Of a stretch of DNA of 26,755 nt, positions 1 through 7,453 are shown in pieces. Numbering within the stretch: position 1 is the first letter of the stretch; each line of letters starts with the position of its first letter. Origin of the DNA: HO2-45-28 sp964574495 (lineage in GTDB: Bacteria > Patescibacteriota > Minisyncoccia > HO2-45-28). The DNA lies in assembly GCA_964574495.1 (NCBI GenBank), contig CAZNNT010000009.1, positions 1 through 26,755 on the forward strand, in the 5' to 3' direction. Below the pieces are notes generated by a model. The model had not been told where the DNA came from, did no database searches, and saw only the letters and a list, made by a program, of their open reading frames with translations. The position numbers and the translations under genes are program-made.

Positions 1-7
1 AAGTAGG

Positions 8-79
8 GTCCCCATAGCTCAACGGATAGAGCGCAGCCCTGCGGAGGCTGAGATCCAGGTTCGATTCCTGGTGGGGACG
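8..79 (+). tRNA. tRNA-Arg (anticodon GCG)
   Basis: A full cloverleaf folds by eye. The acceptor stem pairs 8-14 with 72-78, the D stem 17-20 with 29-32, the anticodon stem 34-38 with 46-50, and the T stem 55-59 with 67-71 around a TTCGATT loop. The anticodon at 41-43 is GCG, which reads the arginine codons CGC and CGU. The discriminator is G79 and no CCA is encoded. Most bacteria read these codons with an ACG anticodon deaminated to inosine by TadA, so a genomic GCG is unusual. The gene ends two bases before the recG start codon. Confidence 0.95.
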
Positions 80-81
80 CA

Positions 82-2178
82 ATGGATTTTAACGACGCCT
101 TAAATAATCATCTCCGCCTGACCGAAAAACAAAAAAACATTTTAGAGCGCGCGGGGTTTAAAACCGTGCGTGATTTACTTTGGCATTTTCCAGCCAGATA
201 CGAAAAATTCCATATTCCCAAGGCCGCAGCCGATCTCGCGGAAGGAGACGAAGCCGCCGTTTCCGGCCGTGTCATATCTTCAAAAACGCTTAAAACCTGG
301 CGCAGAAGAATGGCGATTGCCGAAACGATAGTGTCCGACGGCACGGGGACACTTCGCATAACCTGGTTCAACCAGCCGTATATGGCCAACATTTTAACTC
401 CCGAAAAAGAATACTCATTTTCCGGAAAAGTGCAGCGGAATAAAAAAGGGCTCTACATGGCCAATCCCGACTATCGCGAAGGCGTAGTTCAATACGAGCA
501 AGAAAATAAAGACGAGCTTAGTCCGATTTATCCGGAAACCAGAGGCTTGCATTCAAAATGGTTCCAGTTCGCTATTAAAAAAATACTAAAAAATTTGCCG
601 GCCGGTTTAAATGACCCGATTCCCGCGGAAATTTTGAAAAATTATAATCTGCCGTCGTTAAGGACCGCGCTTCTGGCAATACATCTGCCCAAAAAAGAAA
701 AAATGTCCGAGGCGGCGCGCAAACGATTCGCTTTTGAAGAAATATTTTTAATACAGCTTGACCGCCAAAGAAAAAGGATTGAACGCGACAAACTTGAAGC
801 CGGAGCCATAAATATTGACCAAGAAAAAATAAAAGAATTCCGGTCGTCTCTTCCGTATGCCCTAACTTCGGCGCAGGAAAAATCCGTGGCCGCGATATTG
901 GCGGACATAAGCTACTCCAAACCGATGTCGCGCCTTTTGGAAGGAGATGTCGGCTCCGGAAAAACTGTCATCGCGGCCATAGCCTCGTACGCCGCGGCCT
1001 CAAACGGAAAACAAGTGGCCTATATGGCGCCGACCGAGGTTTTGGCGCGTCAACTCTACCAGGAATTCATAGAGCGGTTCCGAAACTATCGCTTGGCGGT
1101 GGCGCTCGCCACATCGGCGGAATTCCGCAAATTTCCCTCAAAAGCATATCCCGCGAAAGACACCCATTTAAGCCGGAGCCAGCTCATTAAATTCGTCGGG
1201 TCCGGGCAAGTGCCGATTCTAATCGGAACGCACGCGCTTATTCAGGATAAAATAAAATTCAGGAACCTTGGTTTGGTTGTGATAGATGAACAGCATCGCT
1301 TCGGAGTCAATCAAAGGGCAATGCTCGCCCAAAAATCCACGCCGCATCTTTTAAGCATGACCGCCACTCCGATACCGAGAACGCTGGCGCTGACCATTTA
1401 CGGCGACCTGGACCTGACAATATTGGATGAAATGCCTCCGGGAAGAAAAAAAGTGATAACGGTCATAGTGCCTCCGAGCCAGCGCGCCCGCGCCTACGAG
1501 CAAATGCGCGCGGAAATTTCGCGGGGACGCCAGGCGTATGTCGTATGCCCGCGCATTGAAGAAAATTCTGTTGCCGCAAAAAAAATATCTCTTGAGATGA
1601 AATCCGTGAAGGAGGAGCATAAAAAACTTTCCGCGAGCATCTTCCCCGAATTTGAAATCGGAATACTCCACGGCAAAATGACGCCTAAAGAAAAAGAGAA
1701 AGAGATGAACTCGTTCAGAGAAAATAAAACGAAAATACTCGTGGCGACTTCAGTAATTGAGGTGGGCGTAAACGTGCCCAATGCCACAATTATTATGATT
1801 GAGGGCGCGGAGCGCTTTGGCCTCGCGCAATTGCATCAGCTTCGCGGACGAATTTTAAGAAGCACTCACCAGGCGTATTGTTTTGTTTTTACCGAATCCC
1901 CTTCTCAAAAAACTTTAGCCCGCCTCAAAGCGCTGACTGATGCGAGTACAGGATTTGAGCTTGCCGAATACGATTTGCAATTTCGCGGGCCCGGAGAGCT
2001 TTCGGGCTCAAAGCAGTGGGGCATTTCGGATATCGGAATGGAGGCCCTGAAGAATATAAAAATGGTTGAAGCCGCGAGGTTGGAAGCGCAAAAACTTTTG
2101 CAAAAGGACTTTGAATTAAAAAATTATCCCGCGCTCAAATCGCTTGTGCCTCGCTTTGAAAATCTTCATTTTGAGTAA
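82..2178 (+). CDS. recG: ATP-dependent DNA helicase RecG
   Basis: Superfamily 2 helicase that remodels stalled replication forks and branch-migrates Holliday junctions. At 698 residues it has the normal RecG length. The N-terminal wedge/OB region covers roughly residues 1-160. The helicase core follows: Walker A GDVGSGKT at 288-295, DEQH box at 402-405, an SMTATPIPRT motif III, and motif VI QLRGR at 586-590. The RecG-type C-terminal region with FRGPGEL follows. The ATG at 82 is chosen because the N-terminus aligns with the family from the first residues and the next methionines are far inside. No independent Shine-Dalgarno site exists: the 3' end of tRNA-Arg lies immediately upstream. If the tRNA is cut at its discriminator, the message starts CAAUG, so recG is probably read as a nearly leaderless mRNA. 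It ends 13 bases from the convergent glycosyltransferase gene. Confidence 0.97.
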   Translation: MDFNDALNNHLRLTEKQKNILERAGFKTVRDLLWHFPARYEKFHIPKAAADLAEGDEAAVSGRVISSKTLKTWRRRMAIAETIVSDGTGTLRITWFNQPYMANILTPEKEYSFSGKVQRNKKGLYMANPDYREGVVQYEQENKDELSPIYPETRGLHSKWFQFAIKKILKNLPAGLNDPIPAEILKNYNLPSLRTALLAIHLPKKEKMSEAARKRFAFEEIFLIQLDRQRKRIERDKLEAGAINIDQEKIKEFRSSLPYALTSAQEKSVAAILADISYSKPMSRLLEGDVGSGKTVIAAIASYAAASNGKQVAYMAPTEVLARQLYQEFIERFRNYRLAVALATSAEFRKFPSKAYPAKDTHLSRSQLIKFVGSGQVPILIGTHALIQDKIKFRNLGLVVIDEQHRFGVNQRAMLAQKSTPHLLSMTATPIPRTLALTIYGDLDLTILDEMPPGRKKVITVIVPPSQRARAYEQMRAEISRGRQAYVVCPRIEENSVAAKKISLEMKSVKEEHKKLSASIFPEFEIGILHGKMTPKEKEKEMNSFRENKTKILVATSVIEVGVNVPNATIIMIEGAERFGLAQLHQLRGRILRSTHQAYCFVFTESPSQKTLARLKALTDASTGFELAEYDLQFRGPGELSGSKQWGISDIGMEALKNIKMVEAARLEAQKLLQKDFELKNYPALKSLVPRFENLHFE

Positions 2179-2191
2179 AGGCGTCCCGTTC

Positions 2192-3721
2192 TTAAACAGT
2201 TTTACGTATTTTTGGCGTGACCCAAAAACCCAGAGGTTTATCCAGGGCTAATCGCGCTTGCGAATCAAGGCCGGGAATCGCGCCAAAAATTATTATGGTG
2301 AGGGGAATTAAAAGCCACTGCAAAATCATTGGGGCGAATTTTGATTTTTTCACTCCGGCGGGCCGCGGCGGCAAAAGAGAAGTTGAAATTATAGCCGAGG
2401 TTACCAAACCAAACATAGCGACGGTCATTAAGGTTCGGGTTATGCGCGGTAAGTTATAAGAGAGAAGCAGAGCGTTAAATTCGTCGCCACCCATTAAAAG
2501 CGGAAGCCAACCGAGCAAAAAAATCAAAATAGGATTAGTGGCTAATCCCCAAAAACCTTCAAGCTGGGTTAAAGCCAGACGCAATTTTTTGCCGAAAGCG
2601 ATTTTTTTATTTTTCAAAAATCCGAATAAAAGATACGGAACGTTTTCAACTCCCCAAGTCCAGCGCCGCTGCTGTTTATAGACCTGGCGCGTCGTCTGCC
2701 ATAAACTTCTTCCGACATTAGCGTCCATTGAGACCGGATAAGCGAGAGGCACGACCTCGTAATCACCATCATAAAATAAAACCGCGTTCCAAAAAATACG
2801 CGAGTCCTCGGAAACCATATTTTTTTGCCAAAATCCAATATCAGCCAACATTTTAAAACTCATTGAGTGGGAGGAAAAAGTTGAAAGCCGCTCCGGACGC
2901 TCCTGCTGCATCATTTGCCAAAAAGTGCCGGAAGTCGCGACCACTCGCGAAAAAGCCGGAGTATTCCAGATATTATTGTTAAAAATCGGAACCGGCTGGT
3001 ACGACGAACGATGCGGATTTTCGGCAACCAGAAAATTGTAAGCAAGGCATAAAAAATACTGCGGATAAACCTGCGTATCAATATCAAAAGAAGAAGTCAA
3101 AATATTTTCATAGGGAATGCCTTCCGGGTCTATTATCTTTTCTTTCACTTCCCGGGCGGCCCACGCGGTATTGGAGCCCTTGCCCGGAATTTCGCCCTCA
3201 AGGCCCGCTGGATGCCATGTTGCCAAAAATCGGCCGAATTTGCCTGAATAATTTTCTTTAATTTTTTCCACACAAGTCTGACTTGTGGTTTTGGCGCGCT
3301 CTTCGGCGGCTAAAACTATAATCATCCGCTCTTTGGGCCAGCGGCTGGCCGAAAGTTTTTCCAGCGTCTCGGCAACCACTTCATAATTTTCTTTATACAT
3401 TGGTAAAATGACAAGCTGCCAAATGTGGTCCCATTTCAGATTTTTTAAGCGTTCTTCCCAATCGGTTTCCAAATTATGCCTTAACCGCTTCCAGTTTGCG
3501 CGAAGGTGAACAGATAAATAAAAAGTTTTTATAAGCCAGTAAATATCAAAAAGTATGATAAATACGGCAATACTAACGGGCGCGGCCCACGAGAAAAAAA
3601 TAACCGCGCCCAACGTCCCCCAGCTTAAAAATCCGGGCAGAATTTCAAGCGCGCGGTAAATAACGCGGTCGCGCCCGATTAAATCCTTGTGGCTTGCTAT
3701 ATGCAGATACGGATAAACCAT
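2192..3721 (-). CDS. membrane family 2 glycosyltransferase
   Basis: Predicted processive-type inverting glycosyltransferase (GT-A fold) in the cytoplasmic membrane, 509 residues. Two hydrophobic segments lie at about residues 32-62. The catalytic domain spans about 100-360 and carries the metal-binding DxD (D213-I-D215), a cellulose-synthase-like ED pair (E305-D306) and a QxxRW motif (Q350 to W354). Two to four more hydrophobic segments follow, at about 385-410, 430-450 and 465-482. This order resembles hyaluronan/cellulose/beta-mannan type synthases, but substrate and product cannot be read from the sequence. No partner glycan genes are adjacent, so it may act alone in making surface polysaccharide. 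A GAGG lies 13 bases before the ATG, a weak ribosome site. The terminator at 3752-3777 separates it from the upstream Lon-like gene, so it should have its own promoter; none is convincing. Confidence 0.8.
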   Translation of the reverse strand: MVYPYLHIASHKDLIGRDRVIYRALEILPGFLSWGTLGAVIFFSWAAPVSIAVFIILFDIYWLIKTFYLSVHLRANWKRLRHNLETDWEERLKNLKWDHIWQLVILPMYKENYEVVAETLEKLSASRWPKERMIIVLAAEERAKTTSQTCVEKIKENYSGKFGRFLATWHPAGLEGEIPGKGSNTAWAAREVKEKIIDPEGIPYENILTSSFDIDTQVYPQYFLCLAYNFLVAENPHRSSYQPVPIFNNNIWNTPAFSRVVATSGTFWQMMQQERPERLSTFSSHSMSFKMLADIGFWQKNMVSEDSRIFWNAVLFYDGDYEVVPLAYPVSMDANVGRSLWQTTRQVYKQQRRWTWGVENVPYLLFGFLKNKKIAFGKKLRLALTQLEGFWGLATNPILIFLLGWLPLLMGGDEFNALLLSYNLPRITRTLMTVAMFGLVTSAIISTSLLPPRPAGVKKSKFAPMILQWLLIPLTIIIFGAIPGLDSQARLALDKPLGFWVTPKIRKTV

Positions 3722-3751
3722 TCTTGATATTTTATCCTCAAAAACCGAAAC

Positions 3752-3777
3752 AAAAAAGCCCCCTTAATAAAAGGGGG
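3752..3777 (-). terminator. rho-independent terminator of the Lon-like gene
   Basis: Read on the minus strand, CCCCCTT pairs with AAGGGGG around a five-base loop (stem arms at 3759-3765 and 3771-3777). A C and a run of six T follow (3752-3757). It lies 20 bases after the stop codon of the Lon-like gene and just before the glycosyltransferase start. Confidence 0.85.
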
Positions 3778-3796
3778 TGGGAGAAAAGTTATAAAG

Positions 3797-6235
3797 TTAA
3801 TTGCTGCCGTTTCTTGCATAAAACTCGGCGCTTTTTTCGTGCAGCGTCTTAAGTCCGTTGACAACCAGACCCTTTAGATTTTTACCGGAAAGATTTCTCC
3901 CAAATTCTATACCCATAAGAATGGGCGCGCAGTCAGTCATATACTTTACCGGCCAGATATGAAATTTTCCTTTGCTGACGGCTTCAATTACATCTTCTCT
4001 CAACATGAGATTTTTAACATTTTGGCGGGGTATGATAACGCCCTGCCTTCCGTTTAACTTTCCGATGGCTCGACATACGTCAAAAAAGCCCTCTATTTTT
4101 TCGTTGACGCCGCCTATCGGCTGAACCTCGCCAAGCTGATTCATTGAACCGGTAATAGCAATCCCCTGATATATTGGCACTCGCGATATAGCGGATAAAA
4201 TTCCGTAAACTTCCCCCAGAGTGGCGCTGTCGCCTTCAATGCCGTCGTAAATTTGTTCAAAAGATGTTGAGGCCGCGAAGCTCAGAGGAGCGTGCAAACC
4301 AAAAACAGATTTAAACCAGCCACGAATTATTTCTTCAGCTTTGCCTAGAATTTTTCCCCCGAGTTCAACTTTTCGATCTATGCCAATGAATCCAACATCG
4401 GAAGACGGACTGACGCTTACAGTCAGCAGAGCCGGACTGGCAAATCTTATATCGCCGTAATCATACACCGCCAGACAATTTATTCCGCCCACGCGCCGCC
4501 CCGAAACAGAGACCAAAGTTGTGCCGTCGGCTATCCATTGCTGAATTTTTTCATAAATATAGTCTGAGCGCCAAAATTTTTCCCGCAAAGCCCGATCAAT
4601 CAATGCAGCGCCAATCTCTTTTGAATCTTTTTGAACAAGGAAAGAGGCCTCTTTAATAATCCGCATTACACTTCTGAAATCGGTGCTCAATTTTATTTGT
4701 GAATTCGCCAGACGATGACCATATTCAATCAACTTTCCAATCGCCGCGTCGCTAAGATCGCATCCTACATTTCTTTTCGCATAACCCCTCATCCAAAGAG
4801 AATGAGCCGCAATTTCATTTTCAGATCCATTCAATTCAGGTAAAATATCGGCGCGGACGCTGAATAATTCTTTAAATCGGGGTAAGGATGAATATAACTC
4901 ATGCCACAACCAAGTCGGGCCGCAAAGAATTACTCTGATATTTAGGGGGATCGGTTCCGGAGTAAGATTGGAAATAGAACCAACTCCTCGCAAAGAATAT
5001 ATATCCTGAATTTCAATCTCGCGGTTTTTCAAAGATTTGAGCAGAAAATCAAAAGCGTCCCAAGAAAAATCCATAATGTTTAATACAAGGCATCCGCCAT
5101 TTGCTCTGGCCAGAGCGCCGGCCTGAATTTCAGTATGATCGGTAATATAAATCATCCCGCCAGCCGAAGAAACTCTAACTTTGATTTTTCCGGCTAAACG
5201 TTCCAAAGTCGGATCATTCTCAACTATTATGGGCACGCCTTCTGTGCCGGAATTATCTATAAAAACATTAACTTCCCACGGAAGAAATTTTTTCCGCGGA
5301 GGGTTCTCGGACGATGGCTGATTGGCGTTATCGACGGAAGTCATAAAATCTCCGTAATTTTCAGCGCTGTGTTTTTGAAGCTCGTCCAAAAAAGTCAGCA
5401 CGCCCGCTCCCAATGAAGAGTCCCCGAATTCTTTTGCAAACGCTTCTTTAAAAGACCCGATGGCTTTTTTGCACGCGTCGCCGGCGGACGCAAGAGAGGC
5501 CATGCGTATTTCTTCGCCAATCGAAAGAGTTTTTGAGGAAATGTTTTTAAAAAAATCCTGCGCGGCTTCATCAAAATCCTTCTTGAGCTTTCCCAATTCA
5601 TCCGCCGTAAGACCGACGGCTTTTTTTATTTCTTCATCTTTTTCAATTTCCTCTCTATTCGGTCGGCGATAATGGATTACGCCTTCATTAACCTCCATAA
5701 TGAGCCCGCATTTTCTTGCCAGATCAATCAATTTTTCTTCTTCTGTTCTCAGAAACTCTCTATGAGAAATTTCAATGGCCGCGATATCCGGGGAATTTGC
5801 TATGTTTTCAGGAATCATTATTTTCAGATTGCCCAAAACCAGACACAAACCCAATTTAAAACGTTTAGCGCCGCCCTTCGGCAAAGAAATGGCCCGCGGA
5901 CAGGCGGGATTATCAAAATTGTAAAGATAAATCCAATCTTCGCATTCCGACTCAAGAAAACTTCTCTTGTCCCTTAAAACCTCGCGCGCTTTATTAGAGA
6001 TCACATCCGGCGCTTCTGATCCGTAAAATCCCGAAACAAAGATGTTATGAGTTGAGCCGGGAACGGAAAGTCCGATTTCCAAGGCCTTTAAAAATCTTTG
6101 TTGGTCCAAACCTACGAAACTTTTACTTGCCGACGGCTCCAAATCTGTCGCGGCTAAAATAGCCCCAATCTCTTCGGCCGTGGTTTTTTTTCTCAAAGAT
6201 TCCGGCTTAAGTTCGATTACGGATGTCTTTTTCAC
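3797..6235 (-). CDS. Lon-like protease with AAA_32-type N-terminal domain
   Basis: 812-residue relative of the bacterial Lon-like proteases (AAA_32 plus Lon_C architecture). The N-terminal half contains FVGLDQQRFLKALEIGL (residues 40-56), where these AAA domains normally start, and the family signature AGALARANGG (372-381). The C-terminal proteolytic domain has the Lon Ser-Lys dyad: S670 in GDSAT and K713 in NEK. The Walker A position (about 67-77, VSGFYGSEAPD) lacks the GxGK(S/T) signature, so ATP use is doubtful. Residues 195-300 look helical. The start is GTG at 6235, chosen because a strong GAGGAGG lies five bases upstream; an ATG further up runs into a stop after five codons. A promoter sits at 6277-6305 and a terminator at 3752-3777, making it monocistronic. 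It lies downstream of the ubiquitin-like operon across tRNA-Ile; a functional link is possible but not shown. Confidence 0.88.
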   Translation of the reverse strand: MKKTSVIELKPESLRKKTTAEEIGAILAATDLEPSASKSFVGLDQQRFLKALEIGLSVPGSTHNIFVSGFYGSEAPDVISNKAREVLRDKRSFLESECEDWIYLYNFDNPACPRAISLPKGGAKRFKLGLCLVLGNLKIMIPENIANSPDIAAIEISHREFLRTEEEKLIDLARKCGLIMEVNEGVIHYRRPNREEIEKDEEIKKAVGLTADELGKLKKDFDEAAQDFFKNISSKTLSIGEEIRMASLASAGDACKKAIGSFKEAFAKEFGDSSLGAGVLTFLDELQKHSAENYGDFMTSVDNANQPSSENPPRKKFLPWEVNVFIDNSGTEGVPIIVENDPTLERLAGKIKVRVSSAGGMIYITDHTEIQAGALARANGGCLVLNIMDFSWDAFDFLLKSLKNREIEIQDIYSLRGVGSISNLTPEPIPLNIRVILCGPTWLWHELYSSLPRFKELFSVRADILPELNGSENEIAAHSLWMRGYAKRNVGCDLSDAAIGKLIEYGHRLANSQIKLSTDFRSVMRIIKEASFLVQKDSKEIGAALIDRALREKFWRSDYIYEKIQQWIADGTTLVSVSGRRVGGINCLAVYDYGDIRFASPALLTVSVSPSSDVGFIGIDRKVELGGKILGKAEEIIRGWFKSVFGLHAPLSFAASTSFEQIYDGIEGDSATLGEVYGILSAISRVPIYQGIAITGSMNQLGEVQPIGGVNEKIEGFFDVCRAIGKLNGRQGVIIPRQNVKNLMLREDVIEAVSKGKFHIWPVKYMTDCAPILMGIEFGRNLSGKNLKGLVVNGLKTLHEKSAEFYARNGSN

Positions 6236-6276
6236 TTGTTCCTCCTCATGTAAAAGGGCGGGGGTAATCTCTATTA

Positions 6277-6305
6277 TTTATATAACAAAAGAAGGTTTTT
6301 GCCAA
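6277..6305 (-). promoter_or_regulatory. sigma70-type promoter of the Lon-like gene
   Basis: On the minus strand, TTGGCA (6305-6300) and TATAAA (6282-6277) are separated by exactly 17 bases; each differs from consensus at one position. Initiation would fall near 6270, giving a leader of about 35 bases that ends in the GAGGAGG ribosome site. Confidence 0.7.
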
Positions 6306-6330
6306 ACTCAAAAAAATAAATTAATATAAT
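6299..6330 (+). promoter_or_regulatory. candidate promoter of tRNA-Ile
   Basis: A perfect TATAAT (6325-6330) lies four bases before the first base of tRNA-Ile. The best -35 match is TTGCCA at 6299-6304 with a long 20-base spacer, overlapping the -35 of the divergent Lon-like promoter. Initiation would fall at or within two bases of the mature tRNA 5' end. Confidence 0.4.
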
Positions 6331-6334
6331 CTAC

Positions 6335-6406
6335 GGGCATGTAGCTCAATGGCAGAGCGCCAAGCTTATACCTTGGTGGTTCCAGGTTCGAGTCCTGGCA
6401 TGCCCA
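6335..6406 (+). tRNA. tRNA-Ile (anticodon UAU)
   Basis: Complete cloverleaf: acceptor stem 6335-6341 with 6399-6405, anticodon stem CCAAG/CTTGG (6360-6364 with 6372-6376), T stem CCAGG/CCTGG (6382-6386 with 6394-6398). The seven-base loop CTTATAC puts TAT at 6367-6369, so the anticodon is UAU and the codon is AUA (isoleucine). The discriminator is A6406 and no CCA is encoded. Most bacteria read AUA with a CAU tRNA whose C34 is converted to lysidine by TilS; a UAU tRNA is the rarer solution. Confidence 0.93.
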
Positions 6407-6423
6407 ATATTTGTCTTCCGTTG

Positions 6424-6455
6424 AAAAACTCAAAACCCCTCTCTTATGAGAGGGG
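6424..6455 (-). terminator. terminator of the ubiquitin-like operon
   Basis: On the minus strand a perfect eight-base stem, CCCCTCTC with GAGAGGGG around a four-base loop (6436-6455), is followed by TTTTGAGTTTTT. It begins 12 bases after the stop codon of the ubiquitin-like gene and stops the operon before it enters tRNA-Ile in antisense. On the plus strand the hairpin is not directly followed by a T run. Confidence 0.8.
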
Positions 6456-6467
6456 CGCTCGAGATTT

Positions 6468-6767
6468 TTAGAAAGAACTAAAAAAACCTCCGGAAAATGT
6501 GTTTTCAATGACCAAAAAATCTCCTTCTTCAAGAATTGGGTTATCTTCAAGTTCCAAACTCTCGGCGTTAATTCTCAAACTGCGGTTATTCAATTTTAAA
6601 ATCAGACCTCCCGTCATCTGAAACTTGGCTCTCGCAAGAATATCTTTCAATCTATCGCCTCGTCTTACGCCAATCCTGACCTCTTCACCCTGTATTCTTG
6701 CTTTAACAAAAAAGTCAAATTCTTCTCCCCCACCCGGAGGATTCTGTTTCTGCCGCTCTTTTTGCAC
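6468..6767 (-). CDS. ubiquitin-like beta-grasp modifier with masked C-terminal Gly-Gly
   Basis: 99-residue protein read as a ubiquitin-like modifier. After a charged, Gly-rich N-terminal tail (residues 1-16) comes a pattern that fits a beta-grasp fold. It has two strands (18-35), a helix (about 37-48), strands at 55-66, and a final GDFLVIENTFSGG (82-94). That last segment is the typical ThiS/MoaD/ubiquitin ending. The Gly-Gly is G93-G94, followed by FFSSF, so the product must be cut to expose a conjugatable glycine. The start is GTG at 6767 with AAAGGAGG five bases upstream, the best ribosome site in the operon, which suits a modifier needed in excess. It lies 32 bases after the E1 gene and is the last gene before the terminator. 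Without these neighbours it could be taken for a sulfur carrier; E1, JAMM and E2-like neighbours favour a conjugated modifier. Confidence 0.8.
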   Translation of the reverse strand: MQKERQKQNPPGGGEEFDFFVKARIQGEEVRIGVRRGDRLKDILARAKFQMTGGLILKLNNRSLRINAESLELEDNPILEEGDFLVIENTFSGGFFSSF

Positions 6768-6799
6768 CGCGTCCTCCTTTCCGGCGTTAGGCCTCTTCT

Positions 6800-7453
6800 T
6801 TAAGGATAACTGATTGTCGGTTCGCTTACAACTTGAGGCAAATTTCTATAATGAATATAAGAAGATATAAGAGTCGGGGGCAGTTTTCCTTCTCCAAACT
6901 TTATCAGCCAATCAGAAACAATGCTGGCAAATTGCCCTCCCATGCCGCGACGCACACAAGGATTGGGGCCATGTCCAGAAAGAGCGGAAAGCAGCCATTC
7001 ATAAGCTCTAACATGATCGGGGTCATGCGGCACGAAAACATGCACTACGCCTTCGTTTTCCGCGGCTCCGGCTTCAATGTATAAAGGGATAGCCGGATTC
7101 AATCTGCAAACGGAAAAAATTTCCTTTCTGGCTTCAATACTATCCACGGCGACTATGACAATTCCCAGAAGCTCTGATTCGGCTCCGACTCGTTCGCATT
7201 TAGCGATAATTTCAATTTCAATCCCGCGACCAGCGTGCCAATCCGCAAGTCCGACTAATTTTTCAGTCATAACTTCGGCCTTAAAAAGTCCCACTTGATT
7301 TAGTCCGCTATAGCGCTGATTTCCGAGATTGTGGGGTTCAACCCGGTCATCATCAAACAGATTCAGACGCGAACAACCTATGCGCGCGGCCTCTTCGGCG
7401 ATATACGAACCAATGCCTCCCAACCCCACGATATTCACGGTTTCTTTAATCAT
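6800..7453 (-). CDS. E1-like (ThiF/MoeB family) adenylating enzyme
   Basis: 217-residue Rossmann-type adenylating enzyme expected to activate the C-terminal glycine of the neighbouring modifier with ATP. Visible motifs are GLGGIGS (10-16, nucleotide loop), FDDDRVEPHNLGNQR (33-47, the acidic strand and NLxxQ region that position ATP), K58, and VDSIEAR (103-109). The zinc CxxC pairs of many ThiF/MoeB proteins are absent. Of its four cysteines (27, 86, 116, 166), C166 in NPCVRR lies just before the C-terminal helix, where the E1 thioester cysteine would be expected, so it is the best candidate. There is no separate catalytic-cysteine or ubiquitin-fold domain, so this is a minimal E1. Its ATG overlaps the JAMM stop codon (ATGA, 7450-7453), indicating translational coupling, and GGAG lies six bases upstream. 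Confidence 0.92.
   Translation of the reverse strand: MIKETVNIVGLGGIGSYIAEEAARIGCSRLNLFDDDRVEPHNLGNQRYSGLNQVGLFKAEVMTEKLVGLADWHAGRGIEIEIIAKCERVGAESELLGIVIVAVDSIEARKEIFSVCRLNPAIPLYIEAGAAENEGVVHVFVPHDPDHVRAYEWLLSALSGHGPNPCVRRGMGGQFASIVSDWLIKFGEGKLPPTLISSYIHYRNLPQVVSEPTISYP

Noticed and set aside
6470..6490. Programmed frameshift at the seven-T run after the Gly-Gly codons of the modifier
   Set aside because: A -1 slip leads at once to TAG and only shortens the tail; no stimulatory structure was seen.
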